5,744 bases of DNA, taken from assembly GCA_029287515.1 (NCBI GenBank), contig JARFQZ010000027.1, positions 1 through 5,744 of the forward strand, read 5' to 3'. The notes below the pieces were generated by a model. The model searched no databases, had not been told where the DNA came from, and saw nothing but the letters and a program-made list of their open reading frames with translations. The stretch comes from Lysobacterales bacterium. Lineage in GTDB: Bacteria; Pseudomonadota; Gammaproteobacteria; Xanthomonadales; SZUA-36. Shown here in pieces: positions 1 to 4,805 of the stretch (the stretch's first letter is position 1; each line of letters starts with the position of its first letter). The translations under genes and the position numbers were made by a program.

Positions 1-29
1 TGCCTGAGCGTCGAACAAAAACTCTTCAT
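1..29 (-). CDS. Possible start of a gene running off the left edge (partial)
   Basis: An ATG at 29-27 on the minus strand is preceded by a good Shine-Dalgarno sequence, AGTAGGA (37-43), with a 7-base spacer. The frame stays open to the window edge. Only nine full codons are visible, reading MKSFCSTLR, which is too little to identify a product or judge whether it begins a signal peptide. It lies downstream of the hydrolase in the same direction, separated by about 180 bp, so it could be the next gene in the series or have its own promoter. The call rests on the ribosome binding site alone and may be chance. Confidence 0.3.
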
Positions 30-36
30 GAACAAA

Positions 37-43
37 TCCTACT
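37..43 (-). promoter_or_regulatory. Shine-Dalgarno for the possible left-edge gene
   Basis: On the minus strand this reads AGTAGGA, ending 7 bases before the ATG at 29. It is the strongest ribosome binding site in the otherwise gene-free 1-212 stretch and the main reason for proposing a gene there. Confidence 0.3.
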
Positions 44-203
44 TTTGTAAGTAAAACGAGCAGTGTAGCTGATTCTCATTTCCTGGCATTTTGCAATTGT
101 AATAGTGATCTTGACCAGGTTCCGTGCCCTACCCGAAAACAGTCGTAACCACTCCAGGAATGGCACCCTGATTTAATTCGTCAAATATCGCGTTTGATTC
201 CTG

Positions 204-222
204 GGACCCTTTTCATGGGTCC
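204..222 (-). terminator. Hairpin spanning the hydrolase stop codon (weak terminator candidate)
   Basis: GGACCC (204-209) and GGGTCC (217-222) form a perfect 6 bp GC-rich stem around a 7-base loop. On the minus strand the 5' arm is the last hydrolase coding sequence and the TGA stop (215-213) lies in the loop. No run of U follows the stem, so it does not meet the usual definition of an intrinsic terminator. It may instead protect the 3' end of the transcript or be chance. Confidence 0.25.
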
Positions 223-1307
223 AATTCTGACAGGTCCGCCTCGATAAACCGCAACAAGGCTTCCAGCATGACCTCACGGGGAAAGTCGTTGTGCGAGGCG
301 AAGGTCAAAGAAGCGAACCGATGCTGTCGCGCTACTGGCACCGCCATAGCCCAGTGATCCGCATTGGCAAAGGCCACGATGCTGGAGCCCGGTATCACCT
401 GGTCATAAAAGACCAGCTGACTGTCGTTGCGGGCATCAGCGAGTTCGCCCAATTTCCGCCAGCTGGGCTTGAGGCCCCGTGAAATGCGTCCCGGTTCGGG
501 AAAAGCCACTACCGAGTAGTAGCGGATGTTTTGCGGCAGTTCATTCCGTTCCAGCCACGTTCGCCGGACCGCCGGTTTCAGGCTTTGTAGCGCGCCGCCA
601 TCTTCTTCATCGCATTCCGAGCGGGGTAACTTGGTCATCAGCTTCAGATACGACTGCCTGGCGTCGTTAGCCAGCGGTGAGCCGCCGACTGCGCCGGCGT
701 AAGAAACAACCGCCACGACTTTCTCGGTCACCTTGGGGTAAAGGACCAGGGCCTCCAGGATATCCGGCGCTCCTTTTGAGTGACCAATCAGAATCAACTG
801 GCGATCTGCCTCGTCTGCCGGCAGCGCACGGATGAAATTCCGGATCTGCTGTGCGTTGGCCGTCGTGCTCGCAAGGCCGCCCACCTCGAGTAACTCGACC
901 TGGTAACCATGTTCCGCCACGTGCTTCGGCGCAGAGAAGTCATGGTCCAACCACGCCTTGATGCATGGGTAGCCAAGCCCCGGCACCAACAGCACAAGGT
1001 AGTCCGCCTTGCTGTGAGATAGAGGCACGGGCAACCCGCTCGGAGGCGGCTCGACACCAACCTCAACCAACGTCTCGTTGCAGGGTCTGTAGTCCGGCAG
1101 GTCCTTGCCATGGTCGGCGTTAACGGCGCAAAAGATCTCACGGAATCGCGCGCGCCCGTCATGCAGGTCGCCATTGTCCGGATCGCCGATTACGAGGGGC
1201 GCAAGCTCCTGGGAATAGGGTACGCTGGGAGTGGATACGCAGGCACTCTGCGACAGGACCAGCACAATTCCCGAAAGAAGAACAGCAATGGGTGAAGCAC
1301 GGAGCAC
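213..1307 (-). CDS. Exported alpha/beta-fold hydrolase (putative lipase/esterase-like)
   Basis: This gene encodes an alpha/beta-hydrolase-fold protein of about 364 residues when started at the GTG at 1307-1305. Residues 1-22 form a signal peptide: MLRASPI, a hydrophobic core, then SQSAC. The Cys would suit a lipoprotein, but Gln at -3 of the lipobox is atypical, so simple secretion is also possible. Visible motifs are an oxyanion-type loop LVPGLGYP (about 107-114), the nucleophile elbow GHSKG with Ser177, a likely acid Asp302 (FYDQVIPG) and His318 in NADHWAM. Cys60 and Cys76 could form a disulfide in the periplasm. The substrate is unknown; the order nucleophile-acid-His is the standard one for the fold. 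The frame is open upstream to an ATG at 1514, adding 69 residues, but that extension reads as debris of a SnoaL-like gene and not as part of a hydrolase. No start has a strong Shine-Dalgarno: GTG 1307 is chosen from the signal peptide. ATG 1388, with a weak AGG 8 bases upstream, is the main alternative. Confidence 0.87.
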   Translation of the reverse strand: MLRASPIAVLLSGIVLVLSQSACVSTPSVPYSQELAPLVIGDPDNGDLHDGRARFREIFCAVNADHGKDLPDYRPCNETLVEVGVEPPPSGLPVPLSHSKADYLVLLVPGLGYPCIKAWLDHDFSAPKHVAEHGYQVELLEVGGLASTTANAQQIRNFIRALPADEADRQLILIGHSKGAPDILEALVLYPKVTEKVVAVVSYAGAVGGSPLANDARQSYLKLMTKLPRSECDEEDGGALQSLKPAVRRTWLERNELPQNIRYYSVVAFPEPGRISRGLKPSWRKLGELADARNDSQLVFYDQVIPGSSIVAFANADHWAMAVPVARQHRFASLTFASHNDFPREVMLEALLRFIEADLSELDP

Positions 1308-1551
1308 CCGAGTTGCGAACTTGCGCACGAACTCCCGATTGACCTCGGTCTTGTCAATATCGGTTATGGTTGTCTCGTCATCCAGCATGTCGTGACCTGA
1401 AGGGTTGGGCGGCTGCTTCGTCTGGTTGTTATCCCAATGCTCGACAGCTTTGTCATCCTCGAATACGCGCACGAAAGTGACACGCGGGTTTATCTTCACC
1501 AGTCTCGATGCCATTGAGAAGCTTCTGAATCTGTTCCCTCTTCGAAGTCAC
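1308..1551 (-). pseudogene. Remnant of a SnoaL-like (COG4922 type, NTF2-fold) gene
   Basis: The remnant starts at GTG 1551-1549, 10 bases after AAAGGA, and reads VTSKREQIQKLLNGIETG, the typical opening of predicted SnoaL-like aldol-condensing enzymes. That frame stops at 1453 after 32 codons. The +1 frame, which overlaps at 1514-1498, continues the same family: KINPRVTFVRVFED, then KAVEHWDNNQ, PNPSGHDMLD, TDIDKTEVNREFV. From memory of the family, VRVFEDG... is normally followed by about 25-30 residues before VEHWDN, and IETG by about 35 before NPRV. Both stretches are missing here, the first with a frame change. After FATRVL, where a second NTF2-like domain would start, the sequence becomes the hydrolase signal peptide. 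With the core of domain 1 and all of domain 2 absent, it cannot encode a working enzyme. The family assignment rests on recalled motifs, not a search. Confidence 0.7.
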
Positions 1552-1560
1552 GTGATCAAA

Positions 1561-1567
1561 TTCCTTT
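1561..1567 (-). promoter_or_regulatory. Surviving ribosome binding site of the SnoaL-like remnant
   Basis: The minus strand reads GAAAGGAA here. Its AGGA core (1565-1562) is 10 bases before GTG 1551. It still could direct translation of the 32-codon broken frame, whose stop at 1453 lies inside the open frame leading into the hydrolase, so some translational coupling to the hydrolase is conceivable. No convincing -35/-10 pair is visible between this site and the DUF4336 stop at 1651. Confidence 0.45.
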
Positions 1568-1650
1568 CAGTGAATGTTCGACTTTAACTGGTGAGCATTG
1601 CCCCGAAAAGAACCAGGCACTTTGATCAACCACGACATCACAATGTGTTC

Positions 1651-2334
1651 TTACATCCAGCTCAATGAATCTGCGATGATTTCGCTCGCCCCGGTCTGCG
1701 CGCATTCACCGTGTGCGATCATCAAGCGTTCCGGATTCCAGGACAACAGTTTTTCACGGGCAGATCGGGCGGCTTTCCTCCCGACAAAACTGGCCCGCCA
1801 CTCACGTGGCGTGCTTCCATGTTCTCCGACCAGGCTGTCCAGCCGCATCAGCCAGCCTCTCCAGCCGGTCATGCCCGCTTCGCCATGGCGCTGAATCAGG
1901 TCACAAACGATCGCACAGCGGGATTGGCGATGAAAGAAGACGACCTCCTTCATCGCTATCGAGCCATGGAAAATAACCTGATCGATGTCGGCCGCCCAGG
2001 CAGGGTCGGCTGTGTCGCCAAGTTCAGCGTCAAATTTCAGCTCAGGCTTTCTTTTCGCCAGACCAGGCGGCGCATATAGCCTCGCATCTGGCCAGCGGCT
2101 TGCCCACTCGGAGAGAAACAGGTGATGAATCTTGTTGGGCGAGACGATGAAGCGAACCGGTCCAACGGACTCGACCGAATCGGCAAGATCATCACTCAAG
2201 GCAACAGGCGACCAGACCCAGGCACTACCGTCGGACAGCCTGGCAACCGCCATTCGCGTAGGGTAAGGGAAGCCGTAAAAGGAGACAGTGGGTCCCTCGG
2301 CAATATACAGAGACTGTCCAAACTCCTGGAGCAT
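1651..2334 (-). CDS. DUF4336 domain-containing protein (metallo-beta-lactamase-like)
   Basis: This 227-residue protein is recognisable as DUF4336 along its whole length. It opens MLQEFGQSLYIAEGPTVSFY, followed by the conserved stretches FPYPTRM (22-28), VSPNKIHHLFL (64-74), DARLYAPPGL (83-92), ADIDQVIFHGS (115-125), VVFFHRQSR (131-139) and ERLMIAHGE (202-210). The fold is related to metallo-beta-lactamase hydrolases. His70, His71, His135, Asp145 and His208 are candidate metal ligands, but the canonical HxHxDH motif is not present, so metal binding is inference. There is no signal peptide, so the protein is probably cytoplasmic. The biochemical function of the family is unknown to me. ATG 2334 is the first in-frame start after an in-frame TGA, which fixes the N-terminus despite a poor Shine-Dalgarno. 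The gene is divergent from the oligopeptidase gene and is followed in the same direction by the SnoaL-like remnant. Confidence 0.88.
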   Translation of the reverse strand: MLQEFGQSLYIAEGPTVSFYGFPYPTRMAVARLSDGSAWVWSPVALSDDLADSVESVGPVRFIVSPNKIHHLFLSEWASRWPDARLYAPPGLAKRKPELKFDAELGDTADPAWAADIDQVIFHGSIAMKEVVFFHRQSRCAIVCDLIQRHGEAGMTGWRGWLMRLDSLVGEHGSTPREWRASFVGRKAARSAREKLLSWNPERLMIAHGECAQTGASEIIADSLSWM

Positions 2335-2377
2335 CCATTCAGCATAGCCAGAGATTCACGAGTTGGCGCGCTTGCTC

Positions 2378-2391
2378 TCAGCACTTGCTGA
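2378..2391. promoter_or_regulatory. Dyad in the divergent intergenic region (possible operator)
   Basis: TCAGCA (2378-2383) and TGCTGA (2386-2391) form a perfect 6 bp inverted repeat with a 2-base centre. It lies between the DUF4336 gene and the peptidase gene, 44 bp upstream of the DUF4336 start. That is a reasonable place for a regulator site, but no regulator gene is present and no -35/-10 pair is clear on either strand, so the role is speculative. Confidence 0.2.
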
Positions 2392-2512
2392 TCTCAGTCA
2401 ACAACCAAAGCGCACAGAAATCAGCCCCGTTCCGCAAGCTGGAGCATTACGGCGTCAGGCTGAGGAGGTCGCTAATCTACGAGAACGGCTCATACGGGAA
2501 CTTAAAGGACAA

Positions 2513-2530
2513 ACACGTGCCGCGGCGTGT
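2513..2530. repeat. Short inverted repeat in the peptidase leader
   Basis: ACACG (2513-2517) and CGTGT (2526-2530) flank an 8-base GC-rich loop, 50 bp before the peptidase start. It could form a small RNA hairpin in the leader. With a 5 bp stem, chance is a fair explanation. Confidence 0.15.
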
Positions 2531-2566
2531 AGACTGGCGGGATATTTTTCCCTGGGATCATTTGCC

Positions 2567-2573
2567 AAGAGGA
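2567..2573 (+). promoter_or_regulatory. Ribosome binding site fixing the peptidase start
   Basis: AAGAGGA ends 6 bases before ATG 2580. It decides the start: the same frame is open back to 2385, but those extra 65 codons have no ribosome binding site of this quality and would bury the lipoprotein signal peptide inside the protein. Confidence 0.85.
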
Positions 2574-2579
2574 CGATTC

Positions 2580-4763
2580 ATGATCAAACCTATTTTGCTG
2601 GGCGCTTTGCTGCTCAGCCTTACCGCCTGTCAGAAATCTGAGGAACCATCAGCCGGGGCGAATGCACCCGAACAGGCTATTGCCGTCACGGACACACGCT
2701 CCGCGATAGCGATGGAGGAACCCATGCCCGAAAAACGTCCCCATGAAATGACCCTGCACGGCATTACGCGGGTCGATGACTACTACTGGCTACGAGATGA
2801 TGATCGCTCTGACACGGAAGTGCTGGCATACCTGGAAGCTGAAAACACATATTTTGAAGAGGTCATGAAACCCACCGAGTCCCTGCAGGAAACCCTGTAC
2901 CAGGAGATGGTCGGCCGTCTCGATCCCGATGAATCCAGCGTGCCTTACGAAAAAGACGGCTGGTGGTACTACTATCGCTACGTGCCGGGCAAGGACTATG
3001 CCATCCATGCCCGCCGGAAAGGCAGTATGGAAGCCGAAGAAGAAATCCTGGTGGACGGCAACCAGCGCGCCGACGGACACGATTACTACAACCTGGGTAA
3101 CCTGGCGATGAGCGACGACCACCGCTACGCAGCGATCGCCGAAGACACACTTAGCCGGCGCATCCACGAGATCCGTATCCTGGACACGCATACCGGTGAA
3201 TTCCTGCCGGAGGTCATCGGCAATGCCAACGCCTCGATGGCCTGGTCGGCGGATGGGCAATACCTGTTCTACCTCGACAAGCACCCGGAAACCCTGCTTG
3301 CTTACCGCGTCATGCGGCACCGGTTGGGCACCGATATGTCCGAAGACGTGCTGGTTTACGAGGAAAAAGACAACCGCTTTTACACCGGGCTGTGGCGCAG
3401 CCGATCCGGCGACTACATCATGCTGAGCCACTCGGAAACCGACACTTCCGAGGTCCAGTTGCTGCCGGCCAACGAGCCCATGGGCAATTTCAAGCCTTTC
3501 CTGCCGCGAGAAACCGGCCATGAATACAGCGTTGACCATGCCAATGGCCGCTTTTTCATCCGCACCAACTGGGAGGCCGAAAACTTCCGCGTCATGACAG
3601 CGGACATCGATACTGCCGGTAACAAGTCTGCCTGGAAAGAACTTGTCCCGCACCGCAACGATGCCATGGTCCGCAATCTGCAGGCCTTTGACGACTGGCT
3701 TGTCATTGGTGAACGCAAGGATGGCCTGCGCAAGGTCCGCGTGCTTGCGCTGGACGGCAGCGTTGACCGCTACCTGGATGCGGATACGGAGTCTTACGTG
3801 ATGTGGCCGGCCACCAATGTCAGCACGAACACGCACACCATCCGCTACGGATACTCCAGCCTGGTGACGCCAACCCAGACCTGGGAAATCGACCTGCAGA
3901 CCGGTCAATCGGAGCTCCTGAAGGCACAACACATCCTGGGCGACTTCGACAGTGCCAATTACCGTACCAGGCGCATGATGATCAGCGCCCGGGATGGTGT
4001 CGAGGTGCCGGTTTCACTGGCCTTCCACAAGGACACGCCGCTGGACGGCACCCGCCCTGCCCTGGTTTACGCTTACGGCTCATACGGCTCGTCCATTGAC
4101 CCCTGGTTCCGCAACTCGGTGGTCAGCCTGATGGACCGGGGTTTCGTGTATGTCATCGCGCACATCCGCGGCGGCCAGGAACTGGGGCGGCAATGGTACG
4201 AACAGGGCCGCCTGATGAACAAGAAAAACACGTTCACTGATTTCATCGACGTGACCGCGGCGCTGCAGAAACAGAATCTCATCGACCCGGCCCGCACCTA
4301 CGCCATGGGCGGCAGCGCGGGCGGCCTGCTGATGGGTGCGGTCGTCAACATGGCGCCGCAGTATTACCACGGCGTGATCGCGGCGGTTCCGTTCGTGGAC
4401 GTGGTCACCACCATGCTGGACGAGTCCATCCCGCTGACCACCGGCGAGTGGAATGAATGGGGTGACCCGCGAGAAAAGGAAGCTTTTGAATACATGCTTT
4501 CCTATTCTCCCTACGACAACGTCAGCGAGCAGGACTACCCCAACCTGATGGTCACCACGGGCCTGCACGACTCACAGGTGCAGTATTTCGAGCCGGCCAA
4601 GTGGGTGGCTAAACTGAGAGAAAAACGTACCGACGACAACCGCCTGATCATGCAGACCAACATGGAAGCCGGCCACGGCGGCGCATCGGGGCGCTACAGG
4701 GCTTACCTGGAAACAGCGCAGGAGTTTGCGTTCCTCGTGGATCTGGCCGGAATGGAGAACTAG
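2580..4763 (+). CDS. ptrB: Lipoprotein S9A serine peptidase, oligopeptidase B family
   Basis: This 727-residue serine peptidase resembles oligopeptidase B, which cleaves short peptides after Arg or Lys. Residues 1-17 are a lipoprotein signal, MIKPILLGALLLSLTAC, with lipobox LTAC and lipidated Cys17; Gln at +2 suits outer-membrane sorting. An acidic linker of about 35 residues follows. The family core begins at KRPHEMTLHG (52-61) and RVDDYYWLRDD. The beta-propeller gating domain runs to about 440 and the catalytic alpha/beta-hydrolase domain to the end. The triad is Ser579 (GGSAGG), Asp664 (GLHDSQVQ) and His699 (GHGGASGR), with spacings of 85 and 35 that match the E. coli enzyme numbering I recall (532/617/652). 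Other landmarks are RGGQELG, KKNTFTDF, VPFVDVVTTMLDESIPLTTG and YSPYDN. Lipidation is odd because classical OpB is cytoplasmic. Two specificity positions differ from the enterobacterial enzyme: Trp509 in place of Asp462 and Asn625 in place of Glu578. The symbol is by family similarity and orthology is not proven. ATG 2580 has an AAGAGGA site 6 bases upstream. Confidence 0.95.
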   Translation: MIKPILLGALLLSLTACQKSEEPSAGANAPEQAIAVTDTRSAIAMEEPMPEKRPHEMTLHGITRVDDYYWLRDDDRSDTEVLAYLEAENTYFEEVMKPTESLQETLYQEMVGRLDPDESSVPYEKDGWWYYYRYVPGKDYAIHARRKGSMEAEEEILVDGNQRADGHDYYNLGNLAMSDDHRYAAIAEDTLSRRIHEIRILDTHTGEFLPEVIGNANASMAWSADGQYLFYLDKHPETLLAYRVMRHRLGTDMSEDVLVYEEKDNRFYTGLWRSRSGDYIMLSHSETDTSEVQLLPANEPMGNFKPFLPRETGHEYSVDHANGRFFIRTNWEAENFRVMTADIDTAGNKSAWKELVPHRNDAMVRNLQAFDDWLVIGERKDGLRKVRVLALDGSVDRYLDADTESYVMWPATNVSTNTHTIRYGYSSLVTPTQTWEIDLQTGQSELLKAQHILGDFDSANYRTRRMMISARDGVEVPVSLAFHKDTPLDGTRPALVYAYGSYGSSIDPWFRNSVVSLMDRGFVYVIAHIRGGQELGRQWYEQGRLMNKKNTFTDFIDVTAALQKQNLIDPARTYAMGGSAGGLLMGAVVNMAPQYYHGVIAAVPFVDVVTTMLDESIPLTTGEWNEWGDPREKEAFEYMLSYSPYDNVSEQDYPNLMVTTGLHDSQVQYFEPAKWVAKLREKRTDDNRLIMQTNMEAGHGGASGRYRAYLETAQEFAFLVDLAGMEN

Positions 4764-4805
4764 ATCCCTGCGATTAACGCCGGGAGAAGGTCTGCTGACT
4801 GCGCT
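4764..4805. other. Convergent intergenic gap with no clear terminator
   Basis: Only 42 bp separate the stop codons of the peptidase and the Sel1-SPOR gene. CGCCGGG (4778-4784) can pair with CCCGGCG (4815-4821), but the loop is 30 bases, one arm is inside the Sel1-SPOR coding sequence, and no T-run follows on either strand. I see no dependable bidirectional terminator. Confidence 0.3.

Noticed and set aside
1595..1629. Sequence around AAGTGCCTGGTTC (minus strand) suggestive of a REP-like or mobile element motif
   Set aside because: Only one arm is present, no second copy forms a palindrome with it, and the superficially similar CCAGGTTCCGTGCC near 115-128 does not align well enough.
1622..1647. 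Small palindromes TTGATCAA and CACAATGTG between the DUF4336 gene and the remnant
   Set aside because: Palindromes this short are expected by chance and show no promoter context or repetition.
2385..2579. In-frame 65-codon upstream extension of the peptidase
   Set aside because: It has no ribosome binding site comparable to AAGAGGA at 2567, has no family similarity I recognise, and would place a perfect lipoprotein signal in the middle of the protein.
2363..2641. Plus-strand 92-residue frame with a helical-looking stretch, starting TTG
   Set aside because: It overlaps the peptidase start in another frame, has a rare start with no clear ribosome binding site, and the product resembles nothing known to me. 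Most likely chance.
2790..3932. Long minus-strand frame of 380 codons inside the peptidase gene
   Set aside because: It lies antisense to a strongly conserved S9 coding sequence. Its composition reflects the GC-rich codon positions of the real gene.
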